From NCBI GenBank assembly GCA_026387915.1, contig JAPLKS010000009.1:124001-188000 (forward strand): a stretch of DNA of 64,000 nucleotides. The letters are read 5' to 3'. The notes below the pieces were generated by a model. That model saw only the letters and a list, made by a program, of their open reading frames with translations, did not search any database and had not been told where the DNA came from. The first letter of the stretch is position 1. Each line of letters starts with the position of its first letter. A program made the translations under genes and the position numbers. Below, one piece after another: positions 36,613-46,392 of this stretch. The stretch comes from Gemmatimonadota bacterium. GTDB taxonomy: Bacteria > Gemmatimonadota > Gemmatimonadetes > Gemmatimonadales > Gemmatimonadaceae.

Positions 36613-38492
36613 TCGGGGCTCGAGGGTGAATCAGGAGTCTGTGGCGGAGCCGTCGTCGGTGAAGACGGAACGGCCGTAGGATCGTTCTGCTTCAAAGTTT
36701 CCAGTACTTTCTCTGCCGCTTTACTCGACCAGCCAGGCAACGCCGCAATCGCTTCCACGCTCGCCGAGCGCACCCCCTGAATACTGCCGAACGCCGTGAG
36801 TAAGGCGCGACGTTTGACCGGCCCTACGCCAGGGATCTTGAGCAACTCCGACGTGACGGTACGCATCGTCCTGCGTTTTCGATTGTACGTAACCGCCGTC
36901 CGATGCGCTTCGTCGCGCGCCTGCTGCAGAAGCCGGAGCGCTGGTGACCGACGCGACAGCCGCAGCGATTCCGCCTTACCTACCATAAAGACTTCTTCAT
37001 CTCGTTTGGCCAGCGACACGAGCGGCAACTTCTCGAGCCCGAGTGCAGCCAGCGCTTCGGCCGCGGAACTCAACTGCCCTTTGCCACCGTCCACGACCAC
37101 TAGGTCAGGGAGCGGCTTCTTTTCGTCGAGTCGCCGGCGGAAATAGCGCCCCACCACCTCACGCATCGAGGCAAAGTCATCTGGGCCGAGCGCTTCATCC
37201 ACACTCAGTACGCGCATCGTGCGGTACTCGCTGCGACGCGGTCTACCGTTCTCGAACCAGACGACCGACCCCACGGAGTCTTTGCCCTGCGCCGTGGAGT
37301 TGTCAAAGCAGACCAGCGAGCGCGGTATCTTCTGCAGCCCCAGCTCCCGCCCGAGTTCGTACACAGGGTCCGCGGCGCGCTCGTCGGCTTCGAGACCGGC
37401 AAGCTTGAACTCCTCGAGCAAGTGGCGTGCGTTCTGTTCGGCGAGGTCGAGGAGCTCGCGCCGAGGGCCGCGCTGAGGCAGCACCACGTTCGTCCCGGGG
37501 AGCGACGCGGCAAAGAGCTCGCGATCTGGAAACTCAAACGGGAGCAGCAGTTCGGTGGCCCGCTCGGAAGCCGCGAGATAACTGGCCACGAGATAGGCGC
37601 CGAGCACACGGGTGTCGGGCTCCTCCTCAATGTGTTCAAGAAAGCGATGCTCGCGCCCGAGCAGCCGTCCGCCGCGAATGCGCAGGAGCGCCACGCAGGC
37701 GTCCTCGCCGTCGCGCGCGTATCCCACCACGTCGCGATCGCCCCCTTCTACATTGAGCATCACCGTGGGCTCTTCCATCTGCGTGAGATGGGTGAGCGCA
37801 TCTCGCATCTCGGCGGCGCGCTCATAATCCATGGCGTCCGATGCTTCGGCCATGCGCGCGCGCACGCGACGCACCACTTCGTCGGTGCGCCCTTCCAGGA
37901 AGCACACCACCTCGTCAATCATCGCGCCGTAATCGGCCTGCGACTGGGCGCCAACGCAGGGCCCTTTGCACCGCTTGATATAGAAATCGAGACAGGCGCG
38001 CTCGGGCATTTCGCGCGGCATATCAAAGCGACACGACCGTACCGTAAAGATTCGCTTCACGACATTGAGCGCTTTGCGCATCGCGCCCACATCCGTGTAC
38101 GGCCCAAAGTAGCGCGCGCCATCGTCGACGAGGCGTCGCGTTACAAAGACTCGCGGATACGGTTCCTGCAACGTGACCTTCACGTACGGGTATGACTTAT
38201 CGTCGCGCAGCACAATGTTGTACTGCGGACGGTGTTCCTTAATCAGATTGTATTCGAGAATCAGCGCGTGCGTCTCGCTCGGCACCACGATGGTGTCGAG
38301 GTCGGTCACGCGCTGCATCAGCATACGCGTTTTGGGACTCATGCCGGCATCGTCAGCCAAATACGACCGCACGCGTTGGCGCAGCTTGTTCGCCTTCCCC
38401 ACATACAGCACGGTGCCGTCGTCGCTCTTCCAGAGATAGACGCCGGGCGTCTCCGGCAGTTGCGCAACCTTCGCGTGCAGGAGTTCGCTCAT
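36609..38492 (-). CDS. uvrC: Excinuclease ABC subunit C
   Basis: 627 residues from ATG 38492, chosen because homologues start a few residues before P-G-V-Y; a GTG at 38549 would overlap murJ. The GIY-YIG nuclease domain (G-V-Y-L-W...V-L-Y-V-G-K-A) makes the 3' incision. A central UVR motif near residue 215 contacts UvrB. The RNase H-like 5' nuclease domain has C-F-D-N-S and V-V-D-G-G-K-G-Q-L near 470. Two helix-hairpin-helix motifs (I-P-G-V-G-P-V-K-R-R) end the fold, followed by a Pro/Thr/Ser tail. It acts in nucleotide excision repair. Confidence 0.96.
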   Translation of the reverse strand: MSELLHAKVAQLPETPGVYLWKSDDGTVLYVGKANKLRQRVRSYLADDAGMSPKTRMLMQRVTDLDTIVVPSETHALILEYNLIKEHRPQYNIVLRDDKSYPYVKVTLQEPYPRVFVTRRLVDDGARYFGPYTDVGAMRKALNVVKRIFTVRSCRFDMPREMPERACLDFYIKRCKGPCVGAQSQADYGAMIDEVVCFLEGRTDEVVRRVRARMAEASDAMDYERAAEMRDALTHLTQMEEPTVMLNVEGGDRDVVGYARDGEDACVALLRIRGGRLLGREHRFLEHIEEEPDTRVLGAYLVASYLAASERATELLLPFEFPDRELFAASLPGTNVVLPQRGPRRELLDLAEQNARHLLEEFKLAGLEADERAADPVYELGRELGLQKIPRSLVCFDNSTAQGKDSVGSVVWFENGRPRRSEYRTMRVLSVDEALGPDDFASMREVVGRYFRRRLDEKKPLPDLVVVDGGKGQLSSAAEALAALGLEKLPLVSLAKRDEEVFMVGKAESLRLSRRSPALRLLQQARDEAHRTAVTYNRKRRTMRTVTSELLKIPGVGPVKRRALLTAFGSIQGVRSASVEAIAALPGWSSKAAEKVLETLKQNDPTAVPSSPTTAPPQTPDSPSSPE

Positions 38493-38541
38493 CTGGCGCG
38501 TCGGCGTGTCGAGATGGCGATCCACAGGCGCGTCGTTCTGC

Positions 38542-40146
38542 TCAGGCACGACCCAGCAACCGGCGAAGGCGTCCGGCGAAGGCACGCGCCTCCTCAATCC
38601 CGATCATCGCCGTGGCACCGAAGTACACGGCGCCGTACAGCGGGAGCGCAACGACGCCCAGCACCACGGGACGCTCGGTGCCGAGCCAGAGCTTTACGCC
38701 AAACGCGAAGAGTGCGGCCAGAGCCGCAGCAGCCCAGAGGCGCGCGATGTACGCAGCGTCTACTCCAGTGGCCCCAATGCGCCGCGAGAGCGATCGACGG
38801 AGCAGAAAGAACTCGACCCACGCCGCCACGCCCGCAGAGGCGGTGAGCCCGGCCACGCCCCACTTTGCGTCGATGCCAAGCCAGCCAGGCAGACGCAGTG
38901 CCGCGATCACGCCGAGCACCACCGTGATGGCCACGCGCAATGTGGCGTACCGCAGCGGCGTTCGCGTATCGCGCAACGCATACCACGTGGAGGCATAGAG
39001 TCGCCCGAGCGTTCCCGCGAGCAATCCCACAGCGGAGCCGGCGAGTCCGCTCCACAACCAGACCGTTTCGGTGCGCCCAAGCTTGCCCGTTTGATAGATC
39101 GCGCCGCCCACAATGTCACCAAGCGCAAGGAATGCCACCGCGCTCGGCACCACATAAAAGGCAATGCGATGCAGGCCGTCGTGCAGCCGTTGCCGCAGCA
39201 CGCGCGACACCTCGGCGTCATCCCCGAGCGTGCCGGACATCGCGGGTAACTCCGCGGCCGACACGGACATCCCGAACAACGACACGGGCAGAATGGCGAT
39301 CACCTGCACGTAGCCGAGCATCGCCACTGCGCCGACGCCAAGGAACGACGCGATGATCTGATCGGCGTACGACGAGATCTGCACGACGCCTCGACCCAAA
39401 AACACGGGCCAGAAATTGCGCAACACCGTGCGCACCTGCGGGTCACCGGTGGCGAGGCCTACACGGAGCCGACGCTCCACGCGCAACACCGTAGGCATTT
39501 GCACCGCCACTTGCAGCGCGCTACCCGCGACCGAAGCCCACGCCAACCAGGTGGCGAGTTGGGCTGGGCCCGCGAGAGTGGCGGAGAGCGCAGGACCACG
39601 CCAGAGCAGCACGCCAATCATCACTAGATTCATTGCCACCGGCGACGCGTACGACAAGAAGAAGCGTCGATGCGAATTCAAAATGCCGAGCGCCCAGGCC
39701 GACAGCACGAGCAGCCCAACGCCTGGGAACGCAATCTGCACGAGCGTGATGGTGAGCTCGCGTTGTTCGCCCGTAAAGCCGGGCGCGATCAACGGAATCA
39801 GGGCATACGGCGTGAGCACGATGCCCACGAGCACAAGGACGGCGCTCGTCAGTACAAGCAAAGATCCAATGGCGCCGGCGACACGCCCACTCTCGCGTTC
39901 GTCCCCCTCTGCCAGCAGTCGCGCGTACACGGGGATAAACGACGCCGACAACACCCCTTCGCCAAACAAGTTTTGCAGAAAGTTTGGCACACGGAAGGCG
40001 GCGGTGAGCGCGTCAGCAGCGAGGCCCACGCCGAGATAGTGTCCCATCAGCCGATTGCGCACCAAACCAAAGATGCGGCTGAGCAGAATTCCCGCGGCAA
40101 CGAGCGCCGCGCCACCGCCACGTTGCCGTGGCGCTGGATGGCTCAC
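38542..40146 (-). CDS. murJ: Lipid II flippase MurJ
   Basis: 534 residues with about 14 hydrophobic segments (MOP superfamily). The N-terminal G-I-L-L-S-R-I-F-G-L-V-R-N-R and D-A-L-T-A-A-F-R-V-P-N-F-L-Q-N-L-F-G-E-G signature is diagnostic, including the conserved Arg residues of the central cavity. MurJ flips lipid II across the inner membrane for peptidoglycan synthesis. It overlaps bshC by four bases and is followed by uvrC; no regulatory tie to either is obvious. Confidence 0.96.
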   Translation of the reverse strand: MSHPAPRQRGGGAALVAAGILLSRIFGLVRNRLMGHYLGVGLAADALTAAFRVPNFLQNLFGEGVLSASFIPVYARLLAEGDERESGRVAGAIGSLLVLTSAVLVLVGIVLTPYALIPLIAPGFTGEQRELTITLVQIAFPGVGLLVLSAWALGILNSHRRFFLSYASPVAMNLVMIGVLLWRGPALSATLAGPAQLATWLAWASVAGSALQVAVQMPTVLRVERRLRVGLATGDPQVRTVLRNFWPVFLGRGVVQISSYADQIIASFLGVGAVAMLGYVQVIAILPVSLFGMSVSAAELPAMSGTLGDDAEVSRVLRQRLHDGLHRIAFYVVPSAVAFLALGDIVGGAIYQTGKLGRTETVWLWSGLAGSAVGLLAGTLGRLYASTWYALRDTRTPLRYATLRVAITVVLGVIAALRLPGWLGIDAKWGVAGLTASAGVAAWVEFFLLRRSLSRRIGATGVDAAYIARLWAAAALAALFAFGVKLWLGTERPVVLGVVALPLYGAVYFGATAMIGIEEARAFAGRLRRLLGRA

Positions 40147-41690
40147 TTGACTCCGAAAATGGCGTTCGCGTGCTGCGCGGCGCCCGCCTTGAGTTGCGCG
40201 AGAAGCGAATCCCCGTGCCGCGCCAGCAATGGCACAAAGTTGAGCCGCCGTTCCTGCCGTTCGCCGTCGGGCACTAACGCCGCGCGCACCGAGGCGAGGT
40301 CGCGTACCGCTTCCGCTTCCTGCCGCGTGGCAGCGGAGCGGAGCCGACGCTCAATACGCTCGATGCGATGGCGGAACTGTTTGCGCGAGCCCTCGAGCAC
40401 TTCGTCCGGCACGAGTCGGCGGCCCTGCTGCGAAGCCATGAGTGCATCCATGCGCACCTCAAGCGTATCGCGCAGTTCGGCCAATGAATCGCGAATCGCG
40501 GCGGGCATCGCGCGTTCCCCAATGCGTCGTTCGGCCTCGTGCGGCGCCCGCACGTCATCGTACACCATCCCAAGCCGCCCGAGCATTCGATCCACCGACG
40601 GCTCAATGACCGTCGCAGACCACCGCGGCACGACGAGCGGCATTGGGGTCCCCATCGCCTCGGCCACGGCTCCGACCTGCGCGAAATACGCGACTTCGCC
40701 GGGGCCACCAACATACGCGATGCTCGGCATCAAACATCGCTCGACGACGGGCCGGAGCAACACGGTCGGCGAGAGCACGAGCTCGTCACGCAACGCGGCA
40801 TCACCCGCCTGCGAGAGTGGCACGCGCTCTTTGATCCCGATGGTGCTGCGAAACACCGCTGAAAGTTTTGGCACGCGCGCCACTTGCGCGCGATACCCCG
40901 CGCGCTCAATCGACACCATGCGGAGCGCCACGGCTTCGTCAATCGCGGATGCCCGATTGAGAGCGAGCCCCAACGTACTGCGCGCCGCCGAGCGTACCGC
41001 TGGGTGCCACGCGTCGAGCACGGCGATCCCCAGCGGCTCAAGAACCGATCGCATGAACGACACGTACGCACCGCCAATCGTGGCGTCTGGGTGATAGGCG
41101 CGCTGCAGCGCCGCCAATACCGAACCCTGCGGAGACGACCCGGTCGCGTCGAGGAGCGCCGCGAGTTGCTCATGCACGGCGCCGAGCGGCATTTGCGACA
41201 TCACCAAACCATCCGGCCCCTCGCGAGGGATCGCGATGCGTCGACACTCGGTGCCAATATTCACATGCGTAAAGCTTGCTTCTTGAAAATCGGCATCGTC
41301 CGTAGCGGCCCAAAACAACGGCGCAGCCGGGATGCCGATTTCACGTTCAATCTTGTCGGCCAACGCAAGAGCGGAGAGCGCCTTGAGCCAGGTGTAGCCG
41401 GGACCGCCGAACAATCCCGGCTGCTGCCCCGTGGTCACGAGCACGCCATGCCCCGACGCGACTCGCTCCAGTCGTTCCGCTGCCGCACCGCTCGGCGTAA
41501 TGGCCGGCCGCAGCGAATCCATCCAGCGTGCCCCCGGAAACGCACTGCGCACGACTTCCGCGTGACTCCGCCATCCATCAGCGCCACGCGGACGCGGCAG
41601 GAACCACCCTGGCGGCGTCGTACCGTCCACAGCAGCGCGCGCGAGCGCGCTTCCGCCTATGGGCTCGGCAAGAATTCGAGGATTACTCAC
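40143..41690 (-). CDS. bshC: Bacillithiol biosynthesis cysteine-adding enzyme BshC
   Basis: 515 residues from GTG 41690 (upstream in-frame sequence runs into rlmH). BshC features: G-V-L-V-T-T-G-Q-Q-P-G-L-F-G-G-P near residue 95, F-W-A-A-T-D-D-A-D-F-Q-E-A near 140 (canonically W-x-A-x-E-D-H-D-F-x-E), a Rossmann-like core with Y-V-G-G-P-G-E-V-A-Y near 315, and a C-terminal coiled coil (about 400-480). In Firmicutes the enzyme adds cysteine to glucosaminyl malate in the last step of bacillithiol synthesis. bshA and bshB are not in the window. The T-D-D-A-D version of the E-D-H-D motif is a departure from the Bacillus protein. Confidence 0.9.
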   Translation of the reverse strand: MSNPRILAEPIGGSALARAAVDGTTPPGWFLPRPRGADGWRSHAEVVRSAFPGARWMDSLRPAITPSGAAAERLERVASGHGVLVTTGQQPGLFGGPGYTWLKALSALALADKIEREIGIPAAPLFWAATDDADFQEASFTHVNIGTECRRIAIPREGPDGLVMSQMPLGAVHEQLAALLDATGSSPQGSVLAALQRAYHPDATIGGAYVSFMRSVLEPLGIAVLDAWHPAVRSAARSTLGLALNRASAIDEAVALRMVSIERAGYRAQVARVPKLSAVFRSTIGIKERVPLSQAGDAALRDELVLSPTVLLRPVVERCLMPSIAYVGGPGEVAYFAQVGAVAEAMGTPMPLVVPRWSATVIEPSVDRMLGRLGMVYDDVRAPHEAERRIGERAMPAAIRDSLAELRDTLEVRMDALMASQQGRRLVPDEVLEGSRKQFRHRIERIERRLRSAATRQEAEAVRDLASVRAALVPDGERQERRLNFVPLLARHGDSLLAQLKAGAAQHANAIFGVK

Positions 41691-41727
41691 GACCGAGACT
41701 CCACCGGCATCCGTCTGGCCTCTCCAA

Positions 41728-42192
41728 TCATTTGTGGTACGGTTCGCGCCGCACGATGGTGCCGGCCCGATAGAGTTGTTCCGCCAACACCAACCGCGCC
41801 AGCTCGTGCGGCAACGTCCAGGGCGCCAAAAGGAGACGACTCTGTGCGCGACTGAGCACAGCACTCGAGAGTCCGTATGCGCCGCCAATTACAAACGCCA
41901 CATCCCGCCCCAACTCGCGCTCCGATTGTAACCACGTACTGAACAGTTCGGACGACTGCCCGGTGCCACCGGGGTCACACGCCACCACGCGCGCGACGGA
42001 CGGAATCACCTTGAGCAACCGCTCCCCTTCCCGCTCACGCACAAGGTCCGCAGAAACCGATTTGGCCGGCTCCTCACGGACCTCATGCCACTCGAGCGGC
42101 CAATAGCGGGCCGCCCGTTCCTCGTAGTCACTGATCGCCGCGGCCAGCGCCGGGTTGCGCGGTTTACCGACCGCGGCGACCAGAACCTTCAT
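41728..42192 (-). CDS. rlmH: 23S rRNA (pseudouridine-1915-N3)-methyltransferase
   Basis: 154 residues, SPOUT fold. It begins M-K-V-L-V-A-A-V-G-K-P, has the SAM-knot segment F-V-I-G-G-A-Y-G-L-S near residue 100 and ends L-Y-R-A-G-T-I-V-R-R-E-P-Y-H-K, the near-invariant RlmH C-terminus. It methylates pseudouridine 1915 in helix 69 on the assembled 70S ribosome. Sixteen bases separate it from gdhA upstream. Confidence 0.96.
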   Translation of the reverse strand: MKVLVAAVGKPRNPALAAAISDYEERAARYWPLEWHEVREEPAKSVSADLVREREGERLLKVIPSVARVVACDPGGTGQSSELFSTWLQSERELGRDVAFVIGGAYGLSSAVLSRAQSRLLLAPWTLPHELARLVLAEQLYRAGTIVRREPYHK

Positions 42193-42207
42193 CGACAGCC
42201 GCGCATG

Positions 42208-43515
42208 TTACGCGTAGATCCCGCGCAGACGATGCACGGTGGCCACGCGGCTAATCGACAGCATATACGCGGCCGTCCGCATGTTCACCTTGTGTTGCTT
42301 CGACAGGTTGAGCACCGCGGCGAACGAGTTCACCATGATGTCCTCAAGGCGCTCGTTGACGACCTTCTCCGTCCAGAAGTAGCCGCCACGATCCTGCACC
42401 CACTCAAAATACGAGACCGTCACACCACCCGCGTTCGCGAGAATGTCGGGAATCACGAAGATCCCCTTCTCATCAAGGATGGAATCGGCCGCGGCCGTCG
42501 TCGGCCCGTTGGCGCCTTCGCAAATCACCTTGGCGCGAATCTGCGCGGCATTCTTGGTCGTGATCACGTTCTCGAGGGCCGCCGGGAGCAGCACATCCAC
42601 TTCAAGGGTCAGGATCTCTTCGTTGGTGACCGCGGTGCCCTTGTTGTAGCCCACAAGCGTCTTGTTCTTTTTGACATACTCGATGGCTCCATCCACATCG
42701 ATGCCCTTGGGATCGTGCCAGCCACCGGTGCGATCGCTGATCGCCACAATCTTGCACCCTTCGCGCTGCAACAGCTGTGCGCCCACGGAGCCCACATTGC
42801 CAAACCCCTGCACGGCAACCGTGGCGCCCTTCACGTCCATACCAAGGTGCTTGAGCGCGTCACGAGTCACGAGCATGCAGCCGCGTCCTGTGGCCTCGCG
42901 ACGTCCCAACGAGCCGCCCATCTCCACGGGCTTGCCCGTGACGACGGCGGTGACCGTGTGGCCAACGCGCATCGAGTACGTGTCCATGATCCACGCCATC
43001 ACGCGTTCGTTCGTGTTCACGTCCGGCGCGGGCACGTCGGAATCGGGACCAAGGGTGGCGATGATGCTGGCGGTATAGCGACGCGTCAGACGCTCGAGCT
43101 CACCGACGCTCATCTTGAGCGGGTCGCAAACCACGCCGCCCTTGGCGCCACCGAAGGGAATGTTCACCACGGCGCACTTCCACGTCATCCACGCGGCCAG
43201 CGCGGTCACTTCGTCGAGCGTGACGTTCAGGTCAAAGCGGATGCCGCCCTTGGCGGGACCGCGGGACGTGTTGTACAACACGCGAATGCCCTGAAACACT
43301 TCGACTTCCCCGTTGTCCATCATCACGGGGATCGAGGTAATGATCTGCTTTTCGGGGTGCCGGAGCACCTTGTAGAGGCCGGGCTCAAGATCAAGGAGTT
43401 CCGCAGCTCGGTCGAAGCGCGACATCATCCCTTCAAAGGGATTCACTTCGTTGAGGAAGGTGTCCTTGTCCGGGCGGACAATGCTATTGGTCGGCAGTAG
43501 AAAGTCGGGTGCCAT
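42208..43515 (-). CDS. gdhA: Glu/Leu/Phe/Val dehydrogenase (glutamate dehydrogenase)
   Basis: 435 residues, size of the hexameric glutamate dehydrogenase subfamily without N-terminal extension. The substrate-binding G-P-A-K-G-G-I-R-F segment carries the conserved Lys near residue 93, the catalytic Lys is in [10 protein letters not shown] near 124, and the NAD(P)-binding G-F-G-N-V-G-S is near 230. It interconverts glutamate with 2-oxoglutarate and ammonia. Cofactor preference cannot be decided by eye. No regulator is adjacent, and a GCCGGC-type stem-loop lies between it and lpxK. Confidence 0.95.
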   Translation of the reverse strand: MAPDFLLPTNSIVRPDKDTFLNEVNPFEGMMSRFDRAAELLDLEPGLYKVLRHPEKQIITSIPVMMDNGEVEVFQGIRVLYNTSRGPAKGGIRFDLNVTLDEVTALAAWMTWKCAVVNIPFGGAKGGVVCDPLKMSVGELERLTRRYTASIIATLGPDSDVPAPDVNTNERVMAWIMDTYSMRVGHTVTAVVTGKPVEMGGSLGRREATGRGCMLVTRDALKHLGMDVKGATVAVQGFGNVGSVGAQLLQREGCKIVAISDRTGGWHDPKGIDVDGAIEYVKKNKTLVGYNKGTAVTNEEILTLEVDVLLPAALENVITTKNAAQIRAKVICEGANGPTTAAADSILDEKGIFVIPDILANAGGVTVSYFEWVQDRGGYFWTEKVVNERLEDIMVNSFAAVLNLSKQHKVNMRTAAYMLSISRVATVHRLRGIYA

Positions 43516-43566
43516 AATACCAGTCGTTGGGCCGGCGCCTGGCCGGCGTGGTCGTGCCTGCGCGCA

Positions 43567-44580
43567 TCATCGGGAGGCAAACCGGGAAAACAGTGCGTCG
43601 AACGCCTCACCCCCGGCCTCCACGACGACACGCTGAGAAAGATACCACAGGGACGGCGCGTGGCGAGGCCAGATTCGGCCAATTTTCACGGCGTCTTTCA
43701 GCGTGCAAATTACCCTCGTCGCCCCCTCAGCCCGGCTGAGGATGGCGACGACATCCTCAGCCGTAAAACGATGATGGTCCGCATACGACAAACTGGTTAC
43801 GAGCGCCCCTGCGGTCCGTAATTGCGATTCAAACGCCCGTGGGTCGCCAATGGCCGACACCGCGACGACGCTGGTATTCCGAATGCTCTCCACCGGGGCC
43901 CGCTGGCTCCCGTCGGCCGCGACCAGGGCATCGGGTGCCAGATAGACGATGGCTCCCGCCGCCTTGGGCGCAAATCGTAAGGCGTGCGCCAAGAGCTCCT
44001 TGGCACGAAGCCGCGAGGCGCTTTTCCGCGTGACCACCACATACTGCGCTCGGCTCAGCGCGGTCAACGGCTCGCGCCACGGGCCCGCTGGCAACGGCCG
44101 TACCGGCCCGAACCGATCGGCGGACAGCAGCACGATGTCGGCCTCGCGCTGCGCCCGGCGATGCTGAAACGCGTCGTCCAGTACCGCCACCGTCGCCCCG
44201 CCCTTCGCCGCTTGATTGACCCCCGCCACACGATCTGGACTCACGACCACGGGCACTCCACCATTCAGCCGCTCGTGGACCAAGGGCTCGTCGCCACCGT
44301 ACCCGCGCATCACAATCGCGGGCTTGGCGCCACGCGAGCGCAACTCGGCCACCACCCACGCCGAGACCGGCGTCTTCCCAGTGCCCCCGACCGTGAGGTT
44401 ACCAATTGAGATGGTCGGAAGCGCCACGGGGTAGCTGCGGAGCCACTGTTTGTCGAACGCGAGGTTGCGGAGCGCGACCACGCCCCCAAAGAGCCATCCA
44501 ACGGGCGTCAGCACCGCACGCGCGAGCCGCGCCGGCACTGCACCGGAACTCCAGATGTGATCGGCCACCGCTTCAAGCAC
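43567..44580 (-). CDS. lpxK: Tetraacyldisaccharide 4'-kinase
   Basis: 337 residues from GTG 44580, six bases inside the previous gene; the longer frame is out of family. The P-loop is I-S-I-G-N-L-T-V-G-G-T-G-K-T-P near residue 60 and the catalytic-site L-D-D-A-F-Q-H-R near 150. A hydrophobic N-terminal helix anchors it on the inner face of the inner membrane. It phosphorylates the lipid A disaccharide to lipid IVA. Being last in the lpx operon agrees with the pathway order LpxB then LpxK. Confidence 0.95.
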   Translation of the reverse strand: MLEAVADHIWSSGAVPARLARAVLTPVGWLFGGVVALRNLAFDKQWLRSYPVALPTISIGNLTVGGTGKTPVSAWVVAELRSRGAKPAIVMRGYGGDEPLVHERLNGGVPVVVSPDRVAGVNQAAKGGATVAVLDDAFQHRRAQREADIVLLSADRFGPVRPLPAGPWREPLTALSRAQYVVVTRKSASRLRAKELLAHALRFAPKAAGAIVYLAPDALVAADGSQRAPVESIRNTSVVAVSAIGDPRAFESQLRTAGALVTSLSYADHHRFTAEDVVAILSRAEGATRVICTLKDAVKIGRIWPRHAPSLWYLSQRVVVEAGGEAFDALFSRFASR

Positions 44581-45271
44581 GCGCCTGATCCTCAGTCGTG
44601 CGGAGCAGCGCTGCAAACCGCTCGGTTTCTTCGGCGGCCGCACGGGCAGAATCACCGAACACCTCGGTGGGTTCGCCGAACGCCACAGACAACCGCGCAA
44701 AGGGCTTGGGGACAATGAACCGGTCCCAACTGTTCAGCCGCCAGGCGCGGTCCACCTGCACCGCCATCGTGACCACCGGAACGCCAGCCCGCTGTGCGGC
44801 CACGAGTGCACCCGCCTGAAACACACCGGCAGGGCCACGCGGGCCATCGGGCGTCAATACAACGGTACGCCCCTCCTTCAACTCACTGATCAGCCCCAAC
44901 AGCGCCCGTCCGCCACCACGCGTGGTGGAGCCACGCACCGAGGCGTATCCCATCGAGCGCAAAATGCGCGCAATCACTTCCCCGTCGCGATGTTCGCTAA
45001 TGAGCACCGAAATACCGGTACGGCGGAGCACGTGCGCCAACGGCAAGAGTTGTCCGTGCCAGAGCACAAACACGAATGGCTTCTTGGCGGCGAACCGCGC
45101 CTTCCACGGCGCGTCACCACGCGCGCGCACGCGCCAGGTGAGCGACAACAACCGCAGAAACACAATCCCAAGCGGCACGCCAATGCTCACCTTCCAACCA
45201 AACTTCGGGTTGGGAGCTTTCGCACGTGGCCGCCCCGCACCGAGGGTTCCGTCTTCTGCGTTCGCGCTCAC
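44573..45271 (-). CDS. LPLAT/DUF374 lysophospholipid acyltransferase-like protein
   Basis: 232 residues with one N-terminal hydrophobic stretch (about 27-45). LPLAT features: V-L-W-H-G-Q-L-L-P-L near residue 78, I-S-E-H-R-D-G-E near 98, and D-G-P-R-G-P-A-G near 145, the DUF374 arrangement. Members lie in lipid A operons and may be late acyltransferases or Kdo-related enzymes. Sitting between lpxB and lpxK it probably acylates a lipid A precursor (inference). No waaA, lpxL or lpxM is next to it. It overlaps lpxB by four bases and lpxK by eight. Confidence 0.85.
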   Translation of the reverse strand: MSANAEDGTLGAGRPRAKAPNPKFGWKVSIGVPLGIVFLRLLSLTWRVRARGDAPWKARFAAKKPFVFVLWHGQLLPLAHVLRRTGISVLISEHRDGEVIARILRSMGYASVRGSTTRGGGRALLGLISELKEGRTVVLTPDGPRGPAGVFQAGALVAAQRAGVPVVTMAVQVDRAWRLNSWDRFIVPKPFARLSVAFGEPTEVFGDSARAAAEETERFAALLRTTEDQARA

Positions 45272-46392
45272 GGCACCATCTCCGCCGCCATCTGCGCCAC
45301 ACGCGCCGATGCGCCGGGAGCGCCCAATGACGCGCGCACCGCATCGAGGCCCGCGAGCATGGCGACTCGCTCCGGCGACGCCGCCTCAAACAACGGTGAC
45401 AATGCGGCGGCCACACGCGACGGCTCAAAGGCATCCTGCACAAACTCCGGCGCCACTTCTCTGCCGGCGACAATATTGAGCAGGCCGATGTGTTTGATCT
45501 TCACCAGACGTTTGGCAATCGCGTAACTCACCGCGCTCGTGCGGTACACAATCGCACACGGACAGCCAGCCACGGCGGCCTCGAGTGTCGTCGTCCCACT
45601 CTTGCACAGCGCCACATCGGCAGCGCGGAGTACATCAAACGACGCCGACGCCACCATCGGGTACGGAATGCGCGACGCATCGAGGGTGATGGTCGGCGCG
45701 ACACTCACCACCACCTTCAACCCAGGCCGCAGCGCCTCAAGTGCGCGCGCCACCGAGAGAAAATCGTCGAGATGTCGAAGAATCTCCTGCGGACGGCTTC
45801 CTGGGAACAGCGCCAGCAGTTCACCCTCAGGCGAGAGACCAAGCTTCGCTCGCGCGGCCGCACGATCCGGAAGATTCCCGCTGCGGTCTAATAGCGGATG
45901 TCCCACAAACGTCGCATCCACACCGTGGCGACGGAGCAACGCCTCCTCAAACGGCAAGATGACGGCGGCCTTGGTGATCACGCGCGCCATCGTGGCGAGT
46001 CGCCCCTCGCGCCACGCCCACACCTGCGGCGTGATGTAATACAGCACAGGAACGCCCGCGTCACGCGCCGCCGCCGCGACACGCATGTTGAAGCCCGGAT
46101 AATCAATCAGAATCACGAGCGCAACATGACCCGCTCGGAGGCGCTCTTTTATCCTCTGGAGCAACCGATAATGAGCGGGAATGTGCCGGAGCACCTCCAC
46201 AAAGCCCACCACCCCCTCTACCTGCTCGAGCAGTTCCACACCGGCCGCGGCCATGCGCGTGCCACCGGTGCCGGTGAGCGTCAGCTCTGGCCGCAATACG
46301 CGCAACTGTTCCGCGAGCTTCGCGCCGTGCAGGTCGCCCGACGCTTCCCCCGCGAGAATCAGGATTTCACGCACGGGCGGGTCCGCCCGCAC
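45268..46392 (-). CDS. lpxB: Lipid-A-disaccharide synthase
   Basis: 374 residues, GT19 family. E-I-L-I-L-A-G-E-A-S-G-D-L-H-G-A opens the protein, D-Y-P-G-F-N-M-R-V-A lies near residue 95, and L-F-P-G-S-R-P-Q-E-I near 195 followed by C-K-S-G-T-T-T-L-E-A near 265 forms the UDP-sugar site. It condenses UDP-diacyl-glucosamine with lipid X. The start shown is GTG 46392 (26-base overlap with the upstream gene); GTG 46374 is an equally reasonable choice. Confidence 0.95.
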   Translation of the reverse strand: MRADPPVREILILAGEASGDLHGAKLAEQLRVLRPELTLTGTGGTRMAAAGVELLEQVEGVVGFVEVLRHIPAHYRLLQRIKERLRAGHVALVILIDYPGFNMRVAAAARDAGVPVLYYITPQVWAWREGRLATMARVITKAAVILPFEEALLRRHGVDATFVGHPLLDRSGNLPDRAAARAKLGLSPEGELLALFPGSRPQEILRHLDDFLSVARALEALRPGLKVVVSVAPTITLDASRIPYPMVASASFDVLRAADVALCKSGTTTLEAAVAGCPCAIVYRTSAVSYAIAKRLVKIKHIGLLNIVAGREVAPEFVQDAFEPSRVAAALSPLFEAASPERVAMLAGLDAVRASLGAPGASARVAQMAAEMVP

